64,000 nucleotides of DNA from Microglena sp. YARC. Taxonomy: Eukaryota; Chlorophyta; Chlorophyceae; Chlamydomonadales; Chlamydomonadaceae. The translations under genes were made by a program, and so were the position numbers. A model generated the notes under the pieces. The model saw only the letters and a program-made list of their open reading frames with translations, searched no databases and was not told the origin of the DNA. Shown one piece after another: positions 43,727 to 55,876 of the stretch. The stretch's first letter is position 1. The number at the start of each line of letters is the position of its first letter. The DNA lies in contig CM039463.1 of assembly GCA_022414725.1 (NCBI GenBank), positions 20,835,822 through 20,899,821 of the forward strand, written 5' to 3'.

Positions 43727-43945
43727 GGACATGCAAACACGATATATCGTATGGGAAACACGATATACCGCGCGGTACACGGTCAAATAAATACCGTCAT
43801 TAAGGCTTCGGTGACATGAGTTCGAGCCCCGCGGCGGGTGGTTTTTCGAGTCCGACCTTAGGGCGGTGTTGTTGCACTGCTAGGACATGAGCCCCTTATA
43901 ATCTTTCTTTCTTAAATACGGGGCGATTGCAGCCCTACTGATAGA
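43727..43945 (+). mobile_element. Right half of the split hAT-like MITE
   Basis: ggacatgcaaacacgatata aligns with the centre of the complete MITE (ggatatggttaaacacg). The end is gattgcagcccta at 43937, followed by target duplication ctgataga, identical to the one at 24064-24071. A SINE-like fragment (43805-43915) is inserted in it. Confidence 0.9.
43805..43915 (+). repeat. SINE-like fragment, family with gggcggtgttgt
   Basis: cgagccccgcggcgggtggt, tcgagtccgaccttagggcg, then cactgctaggacatgagc. A second copy is at 45215-45305. A B-box-like gagttcgagcccc suggests tRNA origin. Confidence 0.5.
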
Positions 43946-44930
43946 CGATGTAATAATGAACAAATAAAATCAGGCCTAGTACGCAGTATTTGTTTTCGTA
44001 CGATGCGTCTCAAATTGAGCTACTTGGTGCGACCCCAGTATGACACGCTGCCTCCCGAACCCCGCAGAGCCGTTTTGGGGGATGGGGGTGGGGCCATTTC
44101 TGACTAGTTTAGCCGGACTCATGCGTCCCAATGCAGCGACTGAATGGCAACGCGTGGCACGAAAACAGTGGTACACAGGCGTAGCTGGGTAAACTTCATG
44201 TATCACCAAGAGCTTGTTGATATCGTCCTTTACTTCCTGCTGTTTACGCTTCCAAGCACAGAGCTCACGAACACGCACTACCCCCGTGCTTCCTAGTATA
44301 TGTGGGCACCGCACAGGGGGGGTTGGTATTGGAAGACAGTGAGCAGCCCAGAGATGGCTGAAAAACCAAGTAACAATCCAATCCATTTATAATTTAATGC
44401 TTCCTAGTTTCCGTGGGTATCGCACAGGGGGAATTGGAATTGGAAGACGGGGCGCAGCCCAGACTCTGGGAGATGGCTGCAAAACCATGTAACAATCCAG
44501 ATGGCTGAAAAAACATGTAACAAAGCATGTAACAACAGCAGCCCAGACTCTGGGAGATGGCTGGAAAAACATGTTACAATCCAATCTGCTTTATAAATTA
44601 TAATGCTTGCGACTTGAATGAAGACGATTTGAAAAGCAAGCATACAATTGCCTTCAGTTCAATCATCACCATTTTTGCTCTAGGGGGTTTAATACCTACG
44701 CCACCAAAATGGTGGTTGGGAGTTTGGTTTGTTTGTCCTCGACACACCCCTGATGTAATGGGGTTTTTTGCTTTGTGGGTGCTTTTTCTTTTTGTTTAAA
44801 GCACTGAGTCTCATACACCCTCGCGGTGTCAAGTGTACTTTAAAATGTAATGTAATGTAATCTTTAGTTCACAAATGCCTTCTAACTTCATGCTTGCTTC
44901 CTTAATGCTTGTTACCTTCATGCTTGCTAA
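43946..44930. other. Intergenic DNA with duplicated segment
   Basis: cacaggggg(g)ttggtattgg with gatggctgaaaaaccatgta recurs three to four times at 44310-44580. A plus-strand frame at 44557-44799 encodes a hydrophobic protein of 80 residues (GGLIPTPPKWWLGVWFV) without a recognised family. No gene is called. Confidence 0.4.
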
Positions 44931-44939
44931 AGTAATGAT

Positions 44940-45135
44940 CACGCCTGGCAGGATGGGGGTTCAGGGCACCCCGTCTTTCGGAGCTAGGGAACGAACTGCT
45001 TCTTTACCTGGACAAAGCTACCATGGCAGTTGACAGCGACCGCGGACCCTAAAGCGCACCCGATGGGATTCGAACCGCGCACCTTCATCATTTCAAAGAG
45101 CTCAAATATTGAGCCATTCGTCGAAACGGGGTCTC
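44940..45135 (-). mobile_element. tRNA-derived SINE with A and B boxes
   Basis: On the minus strand, tggctcaatatttgagc (about 45100-45115) is an A-box-like region and ggttcgaatcc (45066-45076) a perfect B box. The body (gtccgcggtcgctgtcaact, ccatggtagctttgtccagg) is shared with 7036-7145, 23335-23455 and 48215-48335, which lack the head. A tRNA gene is unlikely because no acceptor-stem pairing is seen. Confidence 0.7.
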
Positions 45136-45214
45136 ATGCTTGTTCTAAGGGAGCAAGAGCTCCCTTGTTTTATCTCTCTGCAGATTACCCATTTAATAAA
45201 CACTCTTTATTTTG

Positions 45215-45305
45215 TGAAGCCGGCGGGTGGTTTCTCGAGTCCGACTTTAGGGCGGTGTTGTTTCACTGCTAGGACATGAGCTCCTAGTAATCTTTCTTTT
45301 CTATA
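45215..45305 (+). repeat. SINE-like fragment, second copy
   Basis: gccggcgggtggtttctcga, gtccgactttagggcggtgt, then actgctaggacatgagctcc. Matches 43805-43915. Confidence 0.5.
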
Positions 45306-45572
45306 TTTTGTGGGCTACGAGTAGAAGCTTCTTGGCAGCTTCCTTTCCCAGTTGTGGGCCAAACTTGAAGCTAGCTAATGTGTCTGATACCCAAATTCAG
45401 GTCTACAGCATCTATCATAATTTGTCTTCTGTCTTTCAAATCCGTGTCACAGGCCAGGGGGGAGCCAACTTAGGCTAACAATTCCTTAGTGTGCGTGTAA
45501 ACGATTAGGGGTAATCAATACCTGTGACCCTCATGCTAGCTACCTTAATGCTTGTTATTTGATCTCCCACTC

Positions 45573-45636
45573 CAGGGTACTACAAGACGCGCTCTATTGC
45601 GTGCTACCGCGCAAGGTTCCGGAGCCCGGCTGCCCA
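45573..45636. mobile_element. Left end of a CAGGGTACTAC MITE carrying a nested 94-bp element
   Basis: cagggtactacaagacgcgc starts here. The core, with gcccaattgacgcaatat, is interrupted by the 94-bp element and continues to about 45790 (ttttaaaccccctctgggcg). A possible far end is at 46331-46339 (agtaccctg), but the interval contains other repeats. Confidence 0.5.
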
Positions 45637-45756
45637 ATTGACGCAATATAAATAGAAATTGTTACATCTGTGTAATACAGTTACTCACAGGACGTGAAGT
45701 TAAGGACACCATAGCGTAAGCTGGAGCTAGCTGTAGTCACTGTATTGACGCAATAT
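45637..45756 (-). mobile_element. 94-bp SINE-like element with 13-bp target duplication, second copy
   Basis: attgacgcaatat at 45637-45649 and 45744-45756 encloses exactly 94 bp, the same size as the copy at 123-216. The sense strand is minus (acagtgactacagctagc ... tgtaacaatttctattt). It is nested in a MITE core. Confidence 0.87.
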
Positions 45757-45894
45757 TTTAAACCCCCTCTGGGCGCAGCGCGCACATTTCCGTCTTTAGT
45801 CGAGTCGAAAGCGCAACCTAAAAGGAGGCAGTTGCGTCAAAAGCGCAACCCAACATGACATAATGTAGAACACTAGAACCTTGTCCCACTCATG

Positions 45895-46020
45895 TTTCTG
45901 AGAGTGAGTAGTGGTAGAGCGGTCGTTACATATGGTTACCACAGCCGGAGGTCTCCCGTTCGAATCTGCACTGACATGTGCTATAGAAATCCCTGTTTTC
46001 CCTGCTTATCGCAAGGGGGG
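45895..46020 (+). mobile_element. tRNA-derived SINE, copy 1
   Basis: agtagtggtagagcggtc (A-box-like tggtagagcgg) and cccgttcgaatctgc (B box), then actgacatgtgctatagaaa and tccctgttttcc. Partner copy at 46535-46700. Confidence 0.6.
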
Positions 46021-46029
46021 CAGGGTTGT

Positions 46030-46330
46030 GCAGGACGCGCGTCCTTGGGTCCCAGGACGCAACATGGGGAGGGTCCGTTGCGTCGCAGACGCAACATGGT
46101 AAGGTCCGTTGCGTCCCAGATGCAGATGCATGATGTTGGTTGCGTCGCAGACGCAGGTTCAAGATGTTGGTTGCGTCTCACCCATCAGTTGATTGGCCCA
46201 CCACCACTCAATTGCCGTGGGCTAAGGCTTCTTTTGATAGTGAGACGCACCCTGATGACCTGAATGCGTCCCAGGACGCAACCTACCAAATTGGATGCGT
46301 CCTAGGACGCAACCCCTGGGGTCCGTTTGA
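46030..46330. repeat. Cluster of GACGCAAC palindromic motifs
   Basis: About ten occurrences of gacgcaac or its complement gttgcgtc, several paired as gttgcgtcgcagacgcaac-like inverted repeats with a 3-4 base loop. Spacing is irregular. Function unknown; might be hairpins or a protein-binding cluster. Confidence 0.55.
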
Positions 46331-46534
46331 AGTACCCTGAAGGGGGGTATTGTCAACTGCAATGTGCAGAACCTTGTAACAGTTCTTATTATTATTTCAG
46401 AGTGCGCACTCACTGTTTCAATTTTGGGCTACTCATGGCAGCTTCCCGCCAGCTCCAGCTTCCCACCAGCTCCCAAAAAAGAAACAGTGTGCACAACCCC
46501 AGAGCACTTCATCAATGCAATCACAGCTCTTGCA

Positions 46535-46700
46535 GTACCGAGTGGTGTACGGGGTAGAATGATCACCACAACCGGGGGAGTCCCCGGTTCGAACCTGCAC
46601 TCTGACATGTGAACTAGAAATCCCTGGTTTCCATGGTTCTAGTATGGGGGGTCATTGTTCGCTACAATGTGCAGTCGGTTTGACGCCAAACCTGGTGTAT
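46535..46700 (+). mobile_element. tRNA-derived SINE, copy 2
   Basis: gtacggggtagaatgatcac, ccccggttcgaacctgcact (B box ggttcgaacc), gacatgtgaactagaaatcc, then ctggtttccatggttctag. The body is shared with 45895-46020; it differs by several small indels. Confidence 0.6.
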
Positions 46701-47230
46701 AGAACCTTGTAATAGTTATTAATTCTTGGAGCTTGAAACTAGCTGAACAGCCAATCGCCTTTATTTGTTTCATTTATCCCTTGGTGGTGGTTGGCCCCAG
46801 TGAAAGCAAACGCCGTTTCCTGCCCTTTCCTTCAAACTTCATGGCGACCAAGGGCCCATTTTCGCCCCAAAATCGCACACCTGAGGGTCGCACGGGGATG
46901 CTCCTGGGTCACACAAATGGTGACCGGTCGCACACAAAAAACTGCCAAAAGGGCCGCCCCCCTCAACCTCACGCCTCTTAATAAGGCGAACTATTTATTT
47001 ATTTCATCTATCCCCCACTCCAGTGCTTAAATTATCACTGTAGCGCGAACTCGGTGCCCCCGTCGGCAAAACAATTGTTTGGGGCTCAGTTCAGAAGTGC
47101 TTTTTCGTTATAGCCCCCACTACTGTCATGGTCATTGACTTAGCAGTTGCTAAGTGACCAAGTAAAGAGGCTCGTCGCTTCTCAAGTGGTACGACTTGGT
47201 AGCCACTGAGTCAGTGACGACGCTAAGCCA
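46700..47230. other. Intergenic DNA
   Basis: Includes gccgcccccctcaacctcac with gcctcttaataagg (46957-46990), a short repeat also at 11040-11075 and 13555-13595. No gene recognised; the 3' end of the TOG gene may lie here or further left but cannot be placed. Confidence 0.4.
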
Positions 47231-47234
47231 AGCC

Positions 47235-47775
47235 GCTGTGAAGCTGTTACGAGGCTGTTACGAGGTGCCCTAGCTGAAATGGCCAGCTGCCGAAACAGCC
47301 TCTGCCACTCGTAGGCTAAGCCAAACCACTGTGAAGCTGTTACGAGGCGCCCTATCTGAAATGGCCAGCTGCTGAAACAGCCTCTGCCACTCGTAGGCTA
47401 AGCCAAACCACTGTGAAGCTGTTACGAGGTGCCCTATCTGAAATGGCCAGCTGCTGAAACAGCCTCTGCCACTCGTAGGCTAAGCCAACCACTGTGAAGC
47501 TGTTACGAGGTGCCCTATCTGAAATAGCCAGCTGCTGAAACAGCCTCTGCCACTCGTAGGCTAAGCCAAACCACTGTGAAGCTGTTACGAGGTGCCCTAG
47601 CTGAAATGGCCAGCTGCCGAAACAGCCTCTGCCACTCGTAGGCTAAGCCAAACCACTGTGAAGCTGTTACGAGGTGCCCTAGCTGAAATGGCCAGCTGCC
47701 GAAACAGCCTCTGCCACTCGTAGGCTAAGCCAAGCCACTGTGAAGCTGTTACGAGGCTGTTACGAGGTGCCCTAC
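47235..47775. repeat. 82-bp minisatellite copying the 3' edge of the TOG gene exon at 47776
   Basis: Six extra copies (unit about 82 bp) of ctgaaatggccagctgctga plus aacagcctctgccactcgta, i.e. minus-strand codons [11 protein letters not shown]. In all six the base pair after the exon edge reads cag|ctaggg or cag|atagggc. Only the true exon edge at 47775/47776 has cag|gtaggg with a GT donor. Confidence 0.88.
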
Positions 47776-47961
47776 CTGAAATAGCCAGCTGCTGAAACAG
47801 CCTCTGCCACTCGTTGTTGAGCTGCAGGCTGCAGGGTGCTTGCATGGTCGTTGAGTGTGGGTCCCATGAGTGAAGCTAGGGTGGTCAGGAGCTGGGTGGA
47901 GGCTTGTTTCGACTCGCCCCGGCTGTCCTTGAGCAGTGAGAAGGCGGCTGGAATAGCATAC
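47776..47961 (-). CDS. TOG gene exon: last HEAT repeats of the TOG domain
   Basis: Acceptor cactag|gtatgc, donor tttcag|gtaggg. Encodes [19 protein letters not shown], then [19 protein letters not shown] and [17 protein letters not shown]. It completes the split codon left by exon 49785-49601 (K). The following exon was not found. Confidence 0.85.
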
Positions 47962-49857
47962 CTAGTGAGAGTGAGAGGGTGGGTGGGTGGGTGGGTGAGT
48001 GGTGAGAGGGTGAGTGAGAGGATGAGTGGGCGACAGAGTGAGTGGGTGGGTGAGAAGATGAGTGAGCGGTTGTTGAGCCGCGGGCTGCAGGGTGCTTGCA
48101 TGGTCATTGAGGGTGGGTCCTATGGGTGAAGCTAGTGTGGTCAGGAGCTGGGTGGGGGCTTGTTTCGACTCGCATCTGCTGCCCTTGAGCAGTGAGAAGG
48201 CGGCTGGAATAGCATAAAAGGTAATGATAACGACTGGTGGGGCGTGGTGTTAAGGGAGCCCGTCGTACGCGGGTGGGGAGCGGTCTCCTACCTCAACTGG
48301 ACAAGCTACCATCGCGGTTAACGACGACCTTGGAATAGTATACTTAGTGAGAGAGAGGGTGAGTGGGTGGGTGAGGGAGTTGTTAAGAGTGAGTGGGTGG
48401 GTGAGAGGATGAGTGGGTGGGGTGAGTGGGTGGGTGAGAGGGTGAGAATGAGTGGGTGAGAGAGTGAGTGGGTGGGTGAGAGGGTGAGAGGGTGAGTGGG
48501 TGGGTGAGAGGGTGAGTGGGTGAGAGAGTGAGTGGGTGGGAGTGGTGGACAGAGCTGGCAGGTGTGGTGGTAGACAGAGCCTCTGCTGCCTTTGAGCAGT
48601 GACAAGGCAGCTGGAATAGCATACCTTGTGTACCAGGGTGTGTGGGGGGTGGATGGTTGGGGGGGTGGGTCAGGGTGGGGTGGATCAGATTATTGTATAT
48701 AAGGCGGGCAGCATACTTTTTATTTGTCTGCCCCTCCCCTCTCCACACTCCTTGCCCCCTTCCTCCCCCCCCCCATGGGCCCCCTTTATTTGTCTGCCCC
48801 TCCCCTCTCCACCCTCCTTGCCCCCCTTCCTCCCCCCCCCCATGAGCCCCCTTTATTTGTCTGCCCCTCCCCTCTCCACCCTCCTTGCCCCCTTCCTCCC
48901 CCCCCCCACGAGCCCCCTTTATTTGTCTGCCCCTCCCCTCTCCACACTCCTTGCCCCCCTTCCTCCCCCCCCCCCATGAGCCCCCTTTATTTGTCTGCCC
49001 CTCCCCTCTCCACACTCCTTGCCCCCCTTCCTCCCCCCCCCATGAGCCCCCTTTATTTGTCTGCCCCTCCCCTCTCCACACTCCTTGCCCCCCTTCCTCC
49101 CCCCCCCATGAGCCCCCTTTATCTGTCTCCCTCTCCCTCTCTCGCCCCTGAACACTTGAAACTTGCCCACCATCATGACCTTGTTGCCCATCACTCTGCC
49201 GCTTCTAAACTCTCCTCCCCCTCCCCCCCCTGCTTTCCCCCCTTCCAGGACTCACTTAACCACCAGATTGGGCTTCATTGGTAAAGCGAGGTGATGATCA
49301 CTTGGAGCTTGCCCACCATCATGATCTTGCTGCCCTTCACACTGCCGCTCCTGACCTCCCATCTCCCCCCATTCCCTGCCCCCCCCCCTCCCTGCCTCCC
49401 CCCCTCCCACAACCCGGACTCACTTGACCACTAGGTTGGGCTTCATCGGGTAAAGCGAGGTAATGATCACTTGGAGCTTGCCCACCATCATGATCTTGCT
49501 GCCCTTCACACTGCCGCTTCTAAACTCTCATCTCCCCCTCCATGCCCCCCTCCCCCCCCCCCCCCCCCCTGCCTCCCCCCCTCCCACAACCCGGACTCAC
49601 TTGACCACTAGGTTGGGCTTCATTGGGTAAAGCGAGGTGATGATCACTTGGAGCTTGCCCACCATCATGATCTTGCTGCCCTTCACACTTCCGCTGCTGA
49701 TGCAGTGAGAAAAGTTCTGCACCAGCAGGGCTGGATCGACAGAAGCTATGAGCTTGTCGGTGGCTATAGCAGCCACTGCACGAATCTGTGTGAGAGAGAG
49801 GGTCAGGATTACAGGAGAAAGGGAGAGGGGGAGAGAGAGAGAGATAGAGATAGAGTT

Positions 49858-49900
<43 letters not shown>

Positions 49901-49986
49901 CTAGATGTCTTATTCCCAATCCTATATTTTTTATTTTTGATTACTGTGTGGCTGAACCGCAATTAAATTGTGTAACACAGTTTACC

Positions 49987-50067
<81 letters not shown>

Positions 50068-53000
50068 GAGAGAGAGAGAGGGTCAGGGTGGAGAGTTGAG
50101 GGTAGAGGGTAGAAGGTGTAGGATACATTTTTTCTTTCAAATCTGAACGTGGGTTTTTTCTTGCTTAATGGTTAGGCCTCCACCTGGGACAGCATTTTAT
50201 AGTTTTTATAGCTTTTTGAAGCTTTTTGTAGCTTTTGGCCAATTTCGTTTTCTTCTTCTTTTGTATAGAGATAATTTTGCTAAATTGGGTTCAAAACTAG
50301 CTATCGCTATATATAGCGAAAAATAAAATCCCTGGCATAGTGAGTTTATGCCTATTGATTTTCTGCAAGAGTCAGAGACGCCCATATGGCTACGCATATG
50401 GCTACGCACATGGCTACGCATATGGCTACGCATATGTGTACGCATATGGCTACGCACATGGCTACGCATATGGCTAAGCACATGGCTACGCACATGGCTA
50501 CGCATATGGCTACGCATATGGCTACGCATATGGCTACGCATATGGCTACGCATATGGCTACGCATATGGCTACGCATATGGCTAAGCACATGGCTACACA
50601 TATGGCTACGCATGTGGCTACGCATATGGCTACGCATGTGGCTACACATATGGCTACGCATATGGCTACGCACATGGCTACGCATGTGGCTACACATATG
50701 GCTACGCATATGGCTACGCACATGGCTACGCACATGGCTACGCACATGGCTACGCATATGGCTACGCATATGGCTAAGCATGTGGCTACGCATATGGCTA
50801 CGCAAATAGCTACGCATATGGCTACGCATGTGGCTACACATATGGCTACGCATATGGCTACGCACATGGCTACACACATGGCTACGCATGTGGCTACGCA
50901 TATGGCTACGCATGTGGCTACGCATATGGCTACACATATGGCTACGCAAATAGCTACGCATATGGCTACGCATATTATATATGTATACCTTCTATTTAGT
51001 ATATATTATGTATGTATACCTTCTATTTAGTATATATTATGTATGTATACCTTCTATTTAGTATATATAATGTATGTATACCTTCTATTTAGTATATCTT
51101 ATGTATGTATACCTTCTATTTAGTATATCTTATGTATGTATACCTTCTATTTAGTATATATTATGTATGTATACCTTCTATTTAGTATATATTATCTATG
51201 TATACCTTCTATTTAGTATATATTATGTATGTATACCTTCTATTTAGTATATATTATGTATGTATACCTTCTATTTAGTATATATTATGTATGTATACCT
51301 TCTATTTAGTATATATTATGTATGTATACCTTCTATTTAGTATATATTATGTATGTATACCTTCTATTTAGTATATATTATGTATGTATACCTTCTATTT
51401 AGTATATATTATCTATGTATACATGCTAGGGCTGGTACCAGAGTAACAAAAACATATAGGGAACGGCAATATGATATCTTATTATATCATATCACCATAC
51501 GAAATCATAAAATGCAGGCAGTCTGACTAGGACAAAGATACCATTTGTATACAGTATCATTTGCTGAAATTTGCATGATATCACATGATATTTGGTCAAC
51601 ATCATATGCCTTGGGTCCACATCACAGCATGATATTGGTATGATATCATATTCCTTTGCTCAATAACATATGATGCCGGCAGTCTGACTAGGCCAAAGTT
51701 ACCATTTATAGACAATATCATATGATGCCGGCAGTCTGACTAGGCCAAAGTGACCATTTATAGACAATACCATATGATGCCGGCAGTCTGACTAGGCCAA
51801 AGTTACCATTTATAGACAATATCATATGATGCCGGCAGTCTGACTAGGCCAAAGTGACCATTTATAGACAATATCATATGATGCCGGCAGTCTGACTAGG
51901 CCAAAGTGACCATTTATAGACAATATCATATGATGCCGGCAGTCTGACTAGGCCAAAGTGACCATGATGCCGGCAGTCTGACTAGCCAAAGTGACCATTT
52001 ATAGACAATATCATATGATGCCGCAGTCTGACTAGGCCAAAGTGACCATTTATAGACAATATCATATGATGCCGGCAGTCTGACTAGGCCAAAGTGACCA
52101 TTTATAGACAATATCATATGATGCCGGCAGTCTGACTAGGCCAAAGTGACCATTTATAGACAATATCATATGATGCCGGCAGTCTGACTAGGCCAAAGTG
52201 ACCATTTATAGACAATATCATATGATGCCGGCAGTCTGACTAGGCCAAAGTGACCATTTATAGACAATATCATATGATGCCGGCAGTCTGACTAGGCCAA
52301 AGTGACCATTTATAGACAATATCATATGATGCCGGCAGTCTGACTAGGCCAAAGTGACCATTTATAGACAATATCATATGATGCCGGCAGTCTGACTAGG
52401 CCAAAGTGACCATTTATAGACAATATCATATGATGCCGGCAGTCTGACTAGGCCAAAGTGACCATTTATAGACAATATCATATGATGCCGGCAGTCTGAC
52501 TAGGCCAAAGTGACCATTTATAGACAATATCATATGATGCCGGCAGTCTGACTAGGCCAAAGTGACCATTTATAGACAATATCATATGATGCCGGCAGTC
52601 TGACTAGGCCAAAGTGACCATTTATAGACAATATCATATGATGCCGGCAGTCTGACTAGGCCAAAGTGACCATTTATAGACAATATCATATGATGCCGGC
52701 AGTCTGACTAGGCCAAAGTGACCATTTATAGACAATATCATATGATGCCGGCAGTCTGACTAGGCCAAAGTGACCATTTATAGACAATATCATATGATGC
52801 CGGCAGTCTGACTAGGCCAAAGTGACCATTTATAGACAATATCATATGATGCCGGCAGTCTGACTAGGCCAAAGTGACCATTTATAGACAATATCATATG
52901 ATGCCGGCAGTCTGACTAGGCCAAAGTGACCATTTATAGACAATATCATATGATGCCGGCAGTCTGACTAGGCCAAAGTGACCATTTATAGACAATATCA

Positions 53001-55038
53001 TATGATGCCGGCAGTCTGACTAGGCCAAAGTGACCATTTATAGACAATATCATATGATGCCGGCAGTCTGACTAGGCCAAAGTGACCATTTATAGACAAT
53101 ATCATATGATGCCGGCAGTCTGACTAGGCCAAAGTGACCATTTATAGACAATATCATATGATGCCGGCAGTCTGACTAGGCCAAAGTTACCATTTATAGA
53201 CAATATCATATGATGCCGGCAGTCTGACTAGGCCAAAGTTACCATTTATAGACAATATCATATGATGCCGGCAGTCTGACTAGGCCAAAGTGACCATTTA
53301 TAGACAATATCATATGATGCCGGCAGTCTGACTAGGCCAAAGTGACCATTTATAGACAATATCATATGATGCCGGCAGTCTGACTAGGCCAAAGTTACCA
53401 TTTATAGACAATATCATATGATGCCGGCAGTCTGACTAGGCAAAGTGACCATTTATAGACAATATCATATGATGCCGGCAGTCTGACTAGGCCAAAGTTA
53501 CCATTTATAGACAATATCATATGATGCCGGCAGTCTGACTAGGCCAAAGTGACCATTTATAGACAATATCATATGATGCCGGCAGTCTGACTAGGCCAAA
53601 GTGACCATTTATAGACAATATCATATGATGCCGGCAGTCTGACTAGGCCAAAGTGACCATTTATAGACAATATCATATGATGCCGGCAGTCTGACTAGGC
53701 CAAAGTGACCATTTATAGACAATATCATATGATGCCTGCAGTCTGACTAGGCCAAAGTGACCATTTATAGACAATATCATATGATGCCGGCAGTCTGACT
53801 AGGCCAAAGTTACCATTTATATACAATATCATATGATGCCGGCAGTCTGACTAGGCCAAAGTTACAATTATAGACAATATCATATGATGCCGGCAGTCTG
53901 ACTAGGCCAAAGTTACCATGTATAGACAATATCATATGATGCCGGCAGTCTGACTAGGCCAAAGTTACCATTTATAGACAATATCATATGATGCCGGCAG
54001 TCTGACTAGGCCAAAGTTACCATTTATAGACAATATCATATGATGCCGGCAGTCTGACTAAGCCAAAGTTACCATTTATAGACAATATCATATGCTGAAA
54101 TTTGTATATCATATGACATTTGGTCAACATCATATGCCTATGATCAACATCATAGTACGCTATTGGTATGATATCATATGCCTTTGGTCAACATCATATG
54201 ATAAGCCGGTCCCTACAAAAATATTGACAGACATACCTTCTCATTTGTAGAGCCCATGTTGCCAGCAAGCGCAGGTACCAGAGGGCCTAGACCCTGTACC
54301 GCCTTCTCCCTCAGCACCTCAAACATTCGTCCCAAAGTCTCTAGTGCAGCCACATTGACTTTGCTGTTGCCATCGCTCAGTCGGCCCTGTCAGGTTGTTG
54401 TTATTGTAAGTGGTGGTGGTGTCGGCTAGCGAATGCATTTAGGTGTGTATAGGTGTGTGGGTGTAGGCGGGCGAATGAGTATAGATGAGTGTGTGGGTGT
54501 GGCTGTAGGCGGGCGAATGAGTATAGGTGAGTGTGTGGGTGAGTGTGTAGGCGGGCGAATGAGTGTGGGTGAGTGTGTAGGTGTGGGTGTAGTCGAGCGA
54601 ATGGGTATAGGTGAGTGTGTGGGTGTGGGTGTAGGCGGGCGAATGAGTGTAGGTGAGTGTGTGGGTGTGGGTGTAGGCGGGCGAATGAGTATAGGTGAGT
54701 GTGTGGGTGTGGCTGTAGGCGGGCGAATGAGTATAGGTGAGTGTGTGGGTGTGGCTGTAGGCGGGCGAATGAGTATAGGTGAGTGTGTGGGTGTGGGTGT
54801 AGGTGAGTGAGTGAGTATGGGTGCGTGTGGCGGGTTTGGGTGGGAGTGGTTGGTGTGTGGGTCTGGATACTTAGCACATTTGCATCTCCTTTCTTTATTT
54901 TTACTTTCACTGTCTTCCAGCTGTCTTCTTCCAGGTTAATGTAGGTTACAGTCCAGGGGTAGCCAAATAGGGTTAAGGTACTAGCTGGTAAGGTAGCCAC
55001 TTGCAGTCATGCCATCGATATACTTTCAGTCACACCAT

Positions 55039-55082
<44 letters not shown>

Positions 55083-55136
55083 ATGCCATACATATGCTTA
55101 CAGTCATGCCATCGATACACTAAGAGTCACACCATA

Positions 55137-55227
<91 letters not shown>

Positions 55228-55306
55228 ATGCCATACATATGCTTACAGTCATGCCATCGATACACTAAGAGTCACACCATATATATACTTTCAGTCACAA
55301 TATATA

Positions 55307-55367
<61 letters not shown>

Positions 55368-55845
55368 CATGCCATACAGATGCTTACAGTCATGCCATCG
55401 ATACACTTCGATTCACACCATATATATACTTTCAGTCACACCATACATATGCTTACAGTCATGCCATATATATACTTTCAGTCATGCCATACATATACTC
55501 ACAGTCATCCCATAGATATACTTTCAGTCACACCATATATATACTTTCAGTCATGCCATACATATGCTTACAGTCATGCCATCAAGGAGCTGAGTCAGCT
55601 GGATATCTGGTACGTTCCTCAAGTCGTTAAGAATCCCATCGATGGAGTGTAGAGCCTCTGTGCGTTCCCGGAAGTCTTTTGATGACAAACCCTGAATGGG
55701 TGGGTGGGTGGGGTGTGAAGGGGAGGGGAGGGTGTGAAGGGGAGGGGAGGGGTGTGAAGGGGAGGGGAGGGGTGTGAAGGGGAGGGGATGGTGTGCTCAG
55801 CAGCAGGACGATAAGTGTTGGGTGAATGGGAGAGGGGGGGGAGGG

Positions 55846-55876
<31 letters not shown>

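Noticed and set aside
44557..44799. Small membrane protein gene (80 residues)
   Set aside because: Its start lies in a duplicated repeat and no family or regulatory context supports it.
45060..45120. Functional tRNA gene
   Set aside because: A and B boxes are present but no acceptor or anticodon stems pair, and the body matches a SINE.
50206..50973. 255-residue protein on the minus strand and three overlapping long frames
   Set aside because: All are translations of a 12-bp repeat.
51640..54100. CRISPR-like array of direct repeats
   Set aside because: The 52-bp units are head to tail with no variable spacers, and the DNA is clearly eukaryotic.
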